Shown: in pieces, positions 1 through 6,034 of the stretch
Layout: each line of letters starts with the position of its first letter
How positions within the stretch are numbered: position 1 is the stretch's first letter
Assembly: GCA_016873595.1 (NCBI GenBank)
Contig: VGWZ01000023.1
Location: 1 to 14,583 of the forward strand
Length of the DNA: 14,583 nucleotides
Origin: Nitrospira sp.
GTDB lineage: Bacteria; Nitrospirota; Thermodesulfovibrionia; Thermodesulfovibrionales; SM23-35
Direction of reading: 5' to 3'
Made by a program: the position numbers and the translations under genes
The notes under the pieces: generated by a model
Database searches by the model: none
What the model saw: the letters and a program-made list of their open reading frames with translations, nothing else
What the model was told of the DNA's origin: nothing

Positions 1-201
1 GAGGAGGTATATCTATGGGACTATAAGACCTTTGAGGATGTGAAGAACCGTATCCCATATTTTATTGAAGAAGTGTACAATGAGAAAAGGTTACATTCAG
101 CATTGGGATATTGTCCACCGAATGAATATGAAGTATTGGTGGCAAGAAGTATTAACAGAAATCGACAGACCCTGCTAACCTCAGAGGTCCTTTGTGTCTA
201 A
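1..201 (+). CDS. IS3-family transposase OrfB, C-terminal end (5' truncated by window)
   Basis: The frame is open from base 1 to a TAA at 199-201 and gives 66 residues. They contain the IS3/IS150-type rve integrase ending YNEKRLHSALGYCPPNEYE, which carries the last catalytic Glu region of the DDE domain and the family's C-terminal signature. The protein is the catalytic subunit (OrfB) of an insertion sequence that moves by copy-out/paste-in transposition. The rest lies outside the window, so it cannot be said whether the element is intact. The element should end about 18 bases after the stop. It sits tail-to-tail with the beta-propeller gene, about 70 bases past that gene's stop. Confidence 0.85.
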   Translation, partial: EEVYLWDYKTFEDVKNRIPYFIEEVYNEKRLHSALGYCPPNEYEVLVARSINRNRQTLLTSEVLCV

Positions 202-219
202 ACGAAGGGGTTCATTCCA
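202..219 (+). mobile_element. Probable right terminal inverted repeat of the IS3-family element
   Basis: Just after the transposase stop the sequence reads aacgaaggggttcattcca. IS3-family elements end in CA, and the reverse complement begins TGGAATGAACCCC, a typical terminal repeat. The left end lies outside the window, so the repeat pairing cannot be checked. The outer boundary at 219 is inferred. Confidence 0.45.
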
Positions 220-291
220 AATTAGCAAGAAAAAGCAAAGGAAATAATAGTACTAATAAAAACCAAATTTTTATTTTCATGTTGTTAGACA

Positions 292-2664
292 TCAAAATTG
301 TTGTATTTTCCATAATCCATTCTCATCAAGCACAAAGTAAATGTAGTAAGTTACCTCTCCTACATCCTCAAGCCTCTTTATCCTGTATTCTGCTACCCTG
401 TCTTCTAAATAAATCATTTCAATGGCTTTCATATTAGCTGCGATATCTGAGAGTGAACTCAAAAGGTTTGTGAATATATAGCGATACCTTTCTTGTGACG
501 TACTGAGAAAATAAGCTACTAATTTTTCAATATTTTTATTTATCATTGCTGCCTTCATCCCTTCCCACTTGCTTTTAAGCAAGGCATCTATCTCTGCCTT
601 ATTCATCACTGTTATTGCTATTGTGTCTGTATAAATATTTCCTTGATCATCTATTACCTTTACTGTTGGATAAAATATACCTGTTGATGGATAGGTATGG
701 CGTATGTTATCAAAGGTTGGACCCATATAGTCAACATTTCCATCTCCTTCAAAATCAATCTGATATGAGGATGGGCTGAATGAGGTTGAGATTGAGAAAT
801 ATACTTGAAGTGGAGCTATTCCACTTGTGATGTTTGCTGAAAGTTCTACTGGCTGGGATGTTTCTGCTGTATTTATCGTGATTGATGTAGTTGCTGTACT
901 GTCAGAGCCGTCTTTTAAAGTTGCAGTGATTGTATTTGTGCCTACCGTCAATGGCACATTGTTGGCTACCCATTCATTACTGGCTCCCCGATTACTGACT
1001 TCGGGGACGACGTCTGCAAGGATACTATTTACGGTTATGCCAATATCCTGAGTGCCAGATTTAAAAGATCCTCTCACCATTACCTTTGCTCTATTGATAG
1101 TTGTACCATTTAATGGTGATGTTATCGTTATCTCCAGAGGATTCTTTACGGTAAAGATGACTTTGTTTGAATTCCCTCCACCGGGAGAGAGGTTATGAGC
1201 CATTATCTCATACTGGCCGGGTATTTTCAGGTCTTCTGAAATTAGCCCTATTTGTAGCTTTGTGTTACTTATGTAAGTTGTTGGTTTCTTTGCTCCACCA
1301 AAGTAAACTGTTGTATCATCAAAGAATCCTGTGCCATAGATGTTAAGGATAAGGCTCTGTGTCCCTGCCATTGCCTCTGCAGGTTCAAGGGCTGTAATTG
1401 AAGGTATAGGATTGTTTACTGTCAAACTTATGCTATTTGATATCCCTCCATCAGGTTGGGGATTTGCTATGGTTAAAGAGAAAACACCTGCCTTTAAAAG
1501 CATGTCCTTTGAAATAGTTGCCTGAATATGATGGTTGTCCACAAAGACAGTCGAAAGTCCATAGTCTGCAGTCGGCAGTCGAATCGAAGAAGTTGAACTC
1601 TTTACGAATCTATTGCCTTCGATATTTATCGTAATCTCATTGCTTCCTCTCAGAGTATCATTGGGTGTGATTGATAATATCTCAGGAACAGGATTTGGAA
1701 GCTGAATAAGTGTGAGACTATCTGTCTTTTCGTCAACTACTCCTGCTATATTGGTAAAATTATTTACTGCTACCCCTCTGGGAAGTTTGTCTAAGGAGTA
1801 TGTTTTGATGATCGTTTTTGTCTCAAGGTCTATGAGGAGAAGACTCCTGTCTTCATCGCAGATGACAAGGGCACGGTTGTCAAGAGGATTGATAGCTACA
1901 TCTATTGGATGCTTTCCAACAGGGATGGCATTTGTCTGTAAAGTCTGAAGATTTATAACTGTTATTGAGTTGTCTTTTACATTTACTACTGCTGCGAGAT
2001 GGGTCTCTGGATTTATGTCAATTGCATGAGGTTTCTTTCCTGCTTGAATGGTTTGAGTAACCTTATAGGTGTCCAGGTCAATGATTGAGACTGTGTAGTC
2101 CTTTTCATTCACCACCAGTGCAAGCCCTGTACTTGATTCAGGGTCAGGGTCTATTGCTACATCAATTGGCTCTCTTCCTACAGAGATAGTTTTTATCACG
2201 TTAAAATTCACCAGATCAAGAACAGAGACCGTGTCATCTTTATGGTTGGTGACAAGGGCTTTATGGGTCAGAGGATTTATGGCTATCCCCTCTGGTTCTT
2301 TGCCCACAGGAATTGTCTTGATAACCGAAAAGGTATTCAGGTCTATTACTGATACCGTGTCATTCTTGCTGTTACTCACAAGGGCAATATTCGTTTCTTT
2401 ATCTATAAAAACTCCTCTTGGTGCTTTACCAACAGGGATTGTCGAAAGGACTTTCTGGGTACTGAGGTCTACAATTGATACCGAATCAGACTTCTCATTT
2501 GCAACTACAGCAATATCAGTGATCGGATTTACTGCTATGCCATAAGGATTTGCCTCAAGAGGTATGACTGGGGTGGTGCCTGTAGAAAAACCAATATTTT
2601 TTAAAAAGAAAAAACTAAAGAAGAGTAAAAAGAATATAAAGAGTGATTTAACAATATACCTCAT
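292..2664 (-). CDS. Exported YVTN seven-bladed beta-propeller protein with IPT/TIG and PKD domains
   Basis: This 790-residue protein is probably surface-anchored or secreted. A basic start (MRYIVKS) and a long Phe/Leu stretch to about residue 23 form a signal peptide or membrane anchor. Seven YVTN-type blades follow at about 30-320, each with a [G/D][I/V]AINP strand and a DTVSVIDL-like strand; residues near 120-150 show the best copies. Next come two IPT/TIG-like domains (about 325-510), a beta domain of the glucodextranase or Big type (about 515-605) and a PKD domain with DFEGDGNVDY (about 605-690). A C-terminal alpha/beta domain ends in GLWKIQQF and resembles NTF2-like tails. Of two possible starts, the ATG at 2664 lies 8 bases after the SD AAGGAGGG, while the one at 2670 lies only 2 bases after it. 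A c-di-GMP riboswitch precedes the gene. A role in adhesion or the cell surface is inferred; the ligand is unknown. Confidence 0.88.
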   Translation of the reverse strand: MRYIVKSLFIFFLLFFSFFFLKNIGFSTGTTPVIPLEANPYGIAVNPITDIAVVANEKSDSVSIVDLSTQKVLSTIPVGKAPRGVFIDKETNIALVSNSKNDTVSVIDLNTFSVIKTIPVGKEPEGIAINPLTHKALVTNHKDDTVSVLDLVNFNVIKTISVGREPIDVAIDPDPESSTGLALVVNEKDYTVSIIDLDTYKVTQTIQAGKKPHAIDINPETHLAAVVNVKDNSITVINLQTLQTNAIPVGKHPIDVAINPLDNRALVICDEDRSLLLIDLETKTIIKTYSLDKLPRGVAVNNFTNIAGVVDEKTDSLTLIQLPNPVPEILSITPNDTLRGSNEITINIEGNRFVKSSTSSIRLPTADYGLSTVFVDNHHIQATISKDMLLKAGVFSLTIANPQPDGGISNSISLTVNNPIPSITALEPAEAMAGTQSLILNIYGTGFFDDTTVYFGGAKKPTTYISNTKLQIGLISEDLKIPGQYEIMAHNLSPGGGNSNKVIFTVKNPLEITITSPLNGTTINRAKVMVRGSFKSGTQDIGITVNSILADVVPEVSNRGASNEWVANNVPLTVGTNTITATLKDGSDSTATTSITINTAETSQPVELSANITSGIAPLQVYFSISTSFSPSSYQIDFEGDGNVDYMGPTFDNIRHTYPSTGIFYPTVKVIDDQGNIYTDTIAITVMNKAEIDALLKSKWEGMKAAMINKNIEKLVAYFLSTSQERYRYIFTNLLSSLSDIAANMKAIEMIYLEDRVAEYRIKRLEDVGEVTYYIYFVLDENGLWKIQQF
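1549..1580. repeat. Five-copy heptanucleotide repeat AGTCnnn inside the propeller gene
   Basis: The tetranucleotide AGTC occurs at 1549, 1556, 1563, 1570 and 1577 with exact 7-base spacing; the three bases between copies vary (gaa, cat, tgc, ggc). It lies in the first IPT-like domain of the minus-strand propeller gene. Seven is not a multiple of three, so gain or loss of one copy would shift the frame. The copies are diverged, which lowers the chance of slippage. Confidence 0.6.
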
Positions 2665-2718
2665 GAGCATAGCCCTCCTTTTATTGCGAATGTTCTGAAA
2701 GCCTAAAAATAAACTTTA

Positions 2719-2752
2719 CCAAATAAAAAAGCCCACCTCCGAAAAGGTGGGC
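2719..2752 (-). terminator. Intrinsic terminator of the riboswitch leader
   Basis: On the minus strand a perfect 8-bp stem pairs GCCCACCT (2752-2745) with AGGTGGGC (2738-2731) around a six-base loop TTTCGG. It runs straight into TTTTTTATTTGG. This is a textbook intrinsic terminator. It sits after the aptamer and about 55 bases before the propeller start codon, where a transcriptional riboswitch needs its expression platform. Confidence 0.85.
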
Positions 2753-2784
2753 TTTGAAAATTACCCTCTGCTCTATGAGTCATC

Positions 2785-2878
2785 AACCACTTCGACAACC
2801 CCTCTGTCTCCCGAAAGCTTTCGGAAGACAGGTGGCTTTGTGTCACCCGATTACTCGGGGGTTACCCTTTCGGTGGTT
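2785..2878 (-). promoter_or_regulatory. Cyclic-di-GMP-I (GEMM-I) riboswitch aptamer
   Basis: Read on the minus strand, P1 pairs AACCAC (2878-2873) with GTGGTT (2790-2785). The GEMM core AAAGGGTAACC follows, then a P1b-type hairpin CCCGA-GTAA-TCGGG with a GNRA tetraloop. Next comes the conserved joining strand TGACACAAAGCC, a long hairpin with arms CTGTCT and AGACAG, and the 3' core AGGGGTTGTCGAAG. This order and these motifs match the Vc2 and Geobacter GEMM-I RNAs (AGGGCAAACC, GACGCAAAGCC, GGGGUUACCGA). The base aligned with Vc2 position 20 appears to be G, which favours c-di-GMP over cAMP-GMP, but the alignment is by eye. Two departures are seen: one A fewer in the AAACC strand, and GACAC instead of GACGC. 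It lies between a promoter and a terminator, upstream of the propeller gene. Confidence 0.85.
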
Positions 2879-2891
2879 TAAAATACATTCA

Positions 2892-2920
2892 AATGTAATA
2901 TTAATTTATCTACATGTCAA
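2892..2920 (-). promoter_or_regulatory. Sigma-70 promoter for the riboswitch and propeller gene
   Basis: A perfect -35 TTGACA (2920-2915) is followed by a 17-base spacer and a -10 TACATT (2897-2892, 4 of 6). The predicted transcription start is near 2885, a few bases before the aptamer P1 helix at 2878. The surroundings are very AT-rich (tttaaattta repeats at 2921-2944), which may act as an UP element. Confidence 0.65.
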
Positions 2921-3046
2921 TTTAAATTTATTTAAATTTATTTATGGATTGATAAGTATTTTAAATTGTTAAGTCATGATTTTATGTAGAGACCTGAATC
3001 TAAGATAGTCGCCAATCTTAAGGGCAGGTTGAAATACTAAAAAAGG

Positions 3047-3403
3047 TTATTTAACGCCGAGGATTTTATTATTTGAGTCGAGAAGGACTATTCTTGGTTT
3101 GAACTTCTTTATTTTGCTATCTTCAAGATAGCTGTAAGAGAAGATTATAATTTTATCTCCCACGATACCCTTCCTTGCAGTGGGACCGTTAAGGCAGATT
3201 TCGCCTAAACTTTTCTTGCCTGGTATCACATAGGTTTCAAAACGCTCCCCATTATTAAGATTACTTATCATTACCTGTTCATAGGGAAGTATTCCTGCCT
3301 TTTTGAGTATTACCTCATCAATGGTAATGCTTCCCTCATATGACAGGTTAGACTCTGTAACCGTTGCGATTTGTATCTTTGCCCTGAGTATGCACCTTAA
3401 CAT
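3047..3403 (-). CDS. panD: Aspartate 1-decarboxylase
   Basis: This 118-residue protein matches PanD, which makes beta-alanine from L-aspartate for pantothenate and coenzyme A. It is made as a pro-enzyme and cleaves itself at Gly24-Ser25, turning Ser25 into a pyruvoyl group. The sequence YEGSITID puts Gly24 and Ser25 exactly where the family has them. Lys9, Arg54, Thr57 and Tyr58 (NNGERFETYVI) fall at the E. coli positions, and the conserved NGPTARKG loop (NGAA in E. coli) is present. The length is typical, slightly short at the C terminus. An SD-like GCAGGA lies 7 bases before the ATG. No other pantothenate gene is in the window. Confidence 0.95.
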   Translation of the reverse strand: MLRCILRAKIQIATVTESNLSYEGSITIDEVILKKAGILPYEQVMISNLNNGERFETYVIPGKKSLGEICLNGPTARKGIVGDKIIIFSYSYLEDSKIKKFKPRIVLLDSNNKILGVK

Positions 3404-3430
3404 ATAAAATCCTGCACTCCTTATTATTTA

Positions 3431-3460
3431 ATTATGCATCCTACTATAAAACAAATTCAA
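3431..3460 (-). promoter_or_regulatory. Possible promoter of panD
   Basis: TTGAAT (3460-3455) and CATAAT (3436-3431) are 18 bases apart, upstream of panD and after the winged-helix gene stop. The -10 matches 5 of 6 and the -35 matches 4 of 6. The region is AT-rich, so chance matches are likely. Confidence 0.35.
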
Positions 3461-3493
3461 GTAGATGATATTTTCTGTTAAATCTTAAATACA

Positions 3494-3700
3494 TTACATA
3501 ATTGAAAATCGTTTTCCTGTCCTTTTAATAAATCCCTCTTTTTCCAGCTGAATAAGATTCTTTCGGATTTGCTCTGCACTAATATAAAGTGTCTGGATTA
3601 GTTCTTTTTCAGAGGCATCTGTCGTAGCAGTAAGTGCCTTGAGAATCATCCCTCTCACCTGCCTGTTTGAACCTTCGGGTAGATTAAAATTACTGAACAC
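3494..3700 (-). CDS. Small winged helix-turn-helix protein
   Basis: This 68-residue protein is almost all winged helix. It has a first helix around RGMILKALT, a second at SEKELIQTL, a recognition helix at SAEQIRKNLIQLEKEG and a wing FIKRTGKRFSI. It probably binds DNA as a small regulator; the target is unknown. The start is uncertain. The longest frame begins at a GTG (3700) with no clear SD. An internal ATG at 3649 has an SD (AGGTGA, 5 bases away) and would leave 51 residues, still a full wing fold. A perfect TATAAT at 3709-3714 would start transcription almost at the GTG, which also favours the shorter form. The longer form is kept because its extra residues look like a natural lead into helix 1. 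Confidence 0.65.
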   Translation of the reverse strand: MFSNFNLPEGSNRQVRGMILKALTATTDASEKELIQTLYISAEQIRKNLIQLEKEGFIKRTGKRFSIM

Positions 3701-3727
3701 TCTTATTGATTATATCACATATCATTT

Positions 3728-3862
3728 CTACTTCCTCTCCAGCCTTTGCATGTTCAGGTTTAATCCTGTAAGGTATGATGATGGTGGTAAAGAAACACTT
3801 ATTATTGCCAAATCTGTAATCTTTACCACAACAAACCTCTTAACCTTAATTTCTATCTTCAT
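3728..3862 (-). CDS. Doubtful 44-codon ORF between the winged-helix and thymidylate synthase genes
   Basis: A minus-strand frame runs from an ATG at 3862 to a TAG at 3730-3728 and starts MKIEIKVKRFVVVKIT. It has only a distant AAAGG as ribosome site. A second minus-strand frame through the same DNA (about 3703-3840) reads like the tail of a protein (IKPEHAKAGEEVEMICDI) but has no start codon. The region may therefore be the remains of a gene rather than a working one. Otherwise it holds only the upstream signals of its two neighbours. Confidence 0.22.
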   Translation of the reverse strand: MKIEIKVKRFVVVKITDLAIISVSLPPSSYLTGLNLNMQRLERK

Positions 3863-3888
3863 GCTATTTTCATACCTTTGATTGAGAT

Positions 3889-3896
3889 GTTACAAT
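3889..3896 (+). promoter_or_regulatory. Possible extended -10 promoter of the thymidylate synthase gene
   Basis: TGTTACAAT (3888-3896) fits an extended -10 (TG, one base, then TACAAT, 5 of 6). No good -35 is seen at 16-18 bases upstream. Transcription would start near 3903, leaving a short leader with the GAGAGGG ribosome site at 3916-3922. Confidence 0.4.
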
Positions 3897-3929
3897 ATTC
3901 ACACAATCTTTTAAAGAGAGGGAATGAGT

Positions 3930-4655
3930 ATGCTTCCATTTTTTTGTTTACATGCCAAAACAATATCTGATGCATGGTTCCAGCTCATTTACAATATTTT
4001 TGATCACTCTTATGTACAGAAAATTCAAAAAGGTTCATTTGAAAAAGAGCAGTACAGGCTTCAATATCCAAGCATAGCGGTGTATATTGAGTATCCAGGC
4101 ATGGATATGATTCCTGTTATACCCTTAGAATTAGGTATCCCTGCTCCTACTACTATGGAATATATTGAAGACTACTTTGCGAATTATTTAATGGACCCTC
4201 ATCTGTCTGAAAATGAAACCTACAAGTATTCGAGCAGGATACACCATCCAATGCCAAAAGGTGGCACCCAGCTTGAGCGAGTAATAGATATGCTCAAGGA
4301 AACTCCTCTCACAAACCAGGCTATCATTGAAGTAGGGTCTCCTGAAGACCATGATACGTGTTTTGGAAATGACGGCAAACTCGATCCTCCCTGTCTGCGA
4401 CTTTTAGATTTTAAGGTTCTTCCTACAAGTGATGAATTGATGCTTACGGTAAGCTGTTATTTCCGTTCATGGGACCTCTGGGCAGGTTTCCCTACGAACC
4501 TTGGAGGTATAGAGCTCCTCAAACAATTTATTGCAGGAGAAACAGGTCTCAAGAATGGCCATATGTATATATACAGCGCTGGCGCTCATATTTACGGATA
4601 TCAGGAAGAAATTGCAAGGTTGAGAACCTTCCGACCCAAAGAACCTAATCTCTAA
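3930..4655 (+). CDS. Thymidylate synthase, archaeal (methanogen-like) type
   Basis: This 241-residue protein resembles the short ThyA-family enzymes of methanogens rather than E. coli ThyA. It should methylate dUMP, or a related pyrimidine nucleotide, at C5 with a folate or pterin donor. The nucleophile Cys155 sits in LDPPCLRLLD. Arg179, Ser180 and Asp182 lie in YFRSWDLWAGFPTNL, Asn190 follows, and His220-x-Tyr222 (HIYGY) closes the nucleotide site, so all catalytic positions are present. The conserved upstream Arg is in YSSRIHHP. The ATG at 3930 is chosen because AGAGGG lies 7 bases before it; the ATG at 3924 is only 1 base from that SD. The true substrate (dUMP or dCMP) and carbon donor are not fixed by the sequence. 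Confidence 0.85.
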   Translation: MLPFFCLHAKTISDAWFQLIYNIFDHSYVQKIQKGSFEKEQYRLQYPSIAVYIEYPGMDMIPVIPLELGIPAPTTMEYIEDYFANYLMDPHLSENETYKYSSRIHHPMPKGGTQLERVIDMLKETPLTNQAIIEVGSPEDHDTCFGNDGKLDPPCLRLLDFKVLPTSDELMLTVSCYFRSWDLWAGFPTNLGGIELLKQFIAGETGLKNGHMYIYSAGAHIYGYQEEIARLRTFRPKEPNL

Positions 4656-4680
4656 TCTCTTCGTCTCTTATTTCTATTAA

Positions 4681-4815
4681 TTATCGAGAGAAGACTTCTT
4701 TCAACGCATCCCTCAACCTGGGATAGGAGAACGTGAAGCTGATGTCCTAACCCTTTAGAGCAGCTCCATTGACTTGAACCATGCCCTTTGATAACATTAA
4801 TCTTAAGGGATAGAA
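4681..4815 (-). pseudogene. Relic of the C-terminal end of an NAD-dependent epimerase (SDR/TIGR01777-like)
   Basis: A minus-strand frame ends at TAA (4683-4681) with the tail DISFTFSYPRLRDALKEVFS. This closely fits the C-terminal motif of NAD(P)-binding epimerases of the YfcH/TIGR01777 (DUF1731) and related groups: Gly-Phe-x-Phe-x-Tyr-Pro followed by a helix with ALK. Upstream in the same frame is LRLMLSKGMVQVNGAALKG, also like the family. An in-frame TAG at 4749-4747 splits the two parts, and nothing of the Rossmann domain remains. A sigma-70 promoter of the next gene overlaps the 5' part of the relic. Confidence 0.5.
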
Positions 4816-4816
4816 T
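4788..4816 (+). promoter_or_regulatory. Sigma-70 promoter for the lipoprotein gene
   Basis: TTGATA (4788-4793, 5 of 6), a 17-base spacer and TAGAAT (4811-4816, 5 of 6) make a strong housekeeping promoter. The predicted start is near 4823. It would transcribe a 28-codon ORF at 4840 and then the tyrosine-rich lipoprotein at 4933. Confidence 0.65.
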
Positions 4817-4839
4817 AGCCCCTCAAACTGAGAAAAGTT

Positions 4840-4926
4840 ATGAAAAGATTTTACCTTTATAATCCTAAGGCACTCGCTGAATATGTTGTAAAATTAAAAA
4901 GAGGGATCAAGAAGGAAAGGATGTGA
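4840..4926 (+). CDS. Possible 28-residue leader peptide
   Basis: A short frame from ATG 4840 to TGA 4924-4926 begins MKRFYLYNPKALAEYVVK and ends in a basic tail. It lies between the promoter at 4788-4816 and the lipoprotein ATG at 4933, and its stop is 6 bases before that ATG. This spacing is what translational coupling would need, and its last codons hold the AAGGAAAGG that may serve the next gene. Its own SD is weak (gagaaaag). The composition looks coding, but the length is too short to be sure. Confidence 0.35.
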   Translation: MKRFYLYNPKALAEYVVKLKRGIKKERM

Positions 4927-4932
4927 TAGAAG

Positions 4933-5244
4933 ATGTTTAAGATAGTAGTGTTTTTATTATTGCTCATAATGGTTATCGGGTGCTATCCACCTTCTTACTA
5001 CGACTATTGGAATGCTGGGTCTGCATCACGGTATATGGACACGTATGATTACTATTATCCTCGTACATATTCATACTATTACCCATACGATTACCCGTAT
5101 TATTACTGGTACCCTTATCCCTATTTCCCGTTCTCTTTTTCGCTCTCCTATTCATACATCAGGTATCATCATGATTATCCTTATACCTATCATGGGTGGT
5201 ATCCTTATCATAGTCCTTATCATCATTGGCGGTGGCATAAATAA
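4933..5244 (+). CDS. Tyrosine- and histidine-rich lipoprotein
   Basis: This 103-residue protein begins with a lipoprotein signal: a Lys, a hydrophobic run to residue 15 and the lipobox VIGC, so it should be cut before the Cys and lipid-anchored. The mature part is of very low complexity. It is built from Tyr, Pro, Asp, Ser and Trp (YYYPYDYPYYYWYPYPYF) and ends in a His/Tyr/Trp-rich tail (HHWRWHK). No enzyme fold is visible. The His-rich tail could bind metal and the aromatic body could pack in an envelope layer; both are guesses. It follows a promoter and a possible leader peptide and is convergent with the zinc-ribbon gene. Frames antisense to it are shadows of the tat/tac repeats. Confidence 0.75.
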   Translation: MFKIVVFLLLLIMVIGCYPPSYYDYWNAGSASRYMDTYDYYYPRTYSYYYPYDYPYYYWYPYPYFPFSFSLSYSYIRYHHDYPYTYHGWYPYHSPYHHWRWHK

Positions 5245-5312
5245 GAGGTGAGATACGGGATTAGTTAAAATTAGAGTGTTTTGCCTGGAAATTTGAGAAA
5301 AGGTTGCATATT

Positions 5313-5371
5313 GGCTAAATGTCTCCTGCGACAAAAGACTTTGCATTGTCGCAGGAGACGGCAGATTAGCC
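5313..5371. terminator. Long hairpin between convergent genes, probable bidirectional terminator
   Basis: A perfect 13-base inverted repeat, GTCTCCTGCGACA (5321-5333) with its complement at 5347-5359, encloses a 13-base loop. An outer pair GGCTAA (5313-5318) and TTAGCC (5366-5371) extends it past small internal loops. It lies between the lipoprotein stop and the zinc-ribbon stop, and the outer right arm includes that stop codon. There is no T-run on either side, so termination may be inefficient or factor-dependent. Confidence 0.5.
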
Positions 5372-5524
5372 TTCGCAGCATATACGTCTCACTCTTTTCT
5401 TCCCTGATGGTGAAATGGCCATGACAACCTCGACCTTGTTTCCACAATAACGGCAGTTCAGTATCCTGTTCTTTGATTCCGCTCTTGCAGCAACATCGGT
5501 CTTTGACTTACTTTTTTCTACCAT
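5366..5524 (-). CDS. 52-residue zinc-ribbon-like protein
   Basis: A strong ribosome site (GGAGGG, 6 bases before the ATG at 5524) starts a 52-codon frame ending at TAA 5368-5366. The N-terminal half is charged (EKSKSKTDVAARAESKN). The second half has CRYCGNKVEVV (Cys24, Cys27) and ends with KKRVRRICCEG (Cys49, Cys50). Two Cys pairs suggest a small zinc knuckle or ribbon, and the basic stretch between them could touch nucleic acid. I do not recognise the family. It is single-gene and convergent with the lipoprotein gene, and its stop is built into the hairpin that follows. Confidence 0.7.
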   Translation of the reverse strand: MVEKSKSKTDVAARAESKNRILNCRYCGNKVEVVMAISPSGKKRVRRICCEG

Positions 5525-5614
5525 GATACTCCCTCCTTTCCTATTTCAAAGTTCTTTCAATAAATGTCAGAAATTTCCCGATTACATTCTCTCAGCACAT
5601 AACTTCAACACTGT

Positions 5615-6034
5615 GTGTTCTCTTGTTTGATGAACAAAGCCATGATAAACAGGGCGATGCAAAAGAGGAAATTTCAAAAAACATTTGACTCTAAATTAAA
5701 CAAGGGAAAATTGTCAATAGATATAATAGGAAATCAGAAAGCGAATGAGCAGCTTCTGGAGCATATCCGGGAAATTCACAGAAAAAATAGAAGTGTTTAT
5801 GGGAGTCCGCTGATAACGGATGAGCTGAACGAGCAGGGGGTTCTGTGTGGGAAGAACCGGGTGGCCAGGATCATGAGAGGCAACGGGATACGGGCACAGG
5901 TGAAGAGGAGATTCAGTTGGAGATACCCGGAGAAAGCAAAATGGGTTTTTACAATTATGATACGGGAGAAATTGAGACCGATTTTCATCAAATATAAACC
6001 GATAAGAAAGTCTTCTTTAACCCTTTTTTTCTGA
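5615..6034 (+). pseudogene. IS3-family transposase OrfB fragment (HTH_21 region only)
   Basis: Residues about 41-100 of this frame (5735-5914) match the N-terminal HTH_21 region of IS3 OrfB: NEQLLEHIREIHRKNRSVYG, then SPLITDELNEQG and NRVARIMRGNGIRAQVKRRF. The usual N terminus is replaced by unrelated sequence. After KRRF the frame leaves the family and stops at 6034, with no DDE catalytic core. A product could not transpose DNA. No terminal repeats or target duplications were found. It need not derive from the element at 1-219, since the two keep different parts of OrfB and cannot be aligned. Confidence 0.75.

Noticed and set aside
3000..3022. Inverted repeat near CTAAGAT and ATCTTAAG downstream of panD
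   Set aside because: The stem is short with a bulge and has no T-run, so it is too weak to call a terminator.
4973..5346. Other frames across the lipoprotein gene, including one plus-strand Ile/Thr-rich frame
   Set aside because: They arise from the repetitive tat/tac codons; only the frame with a lipobox and promoter is credible.
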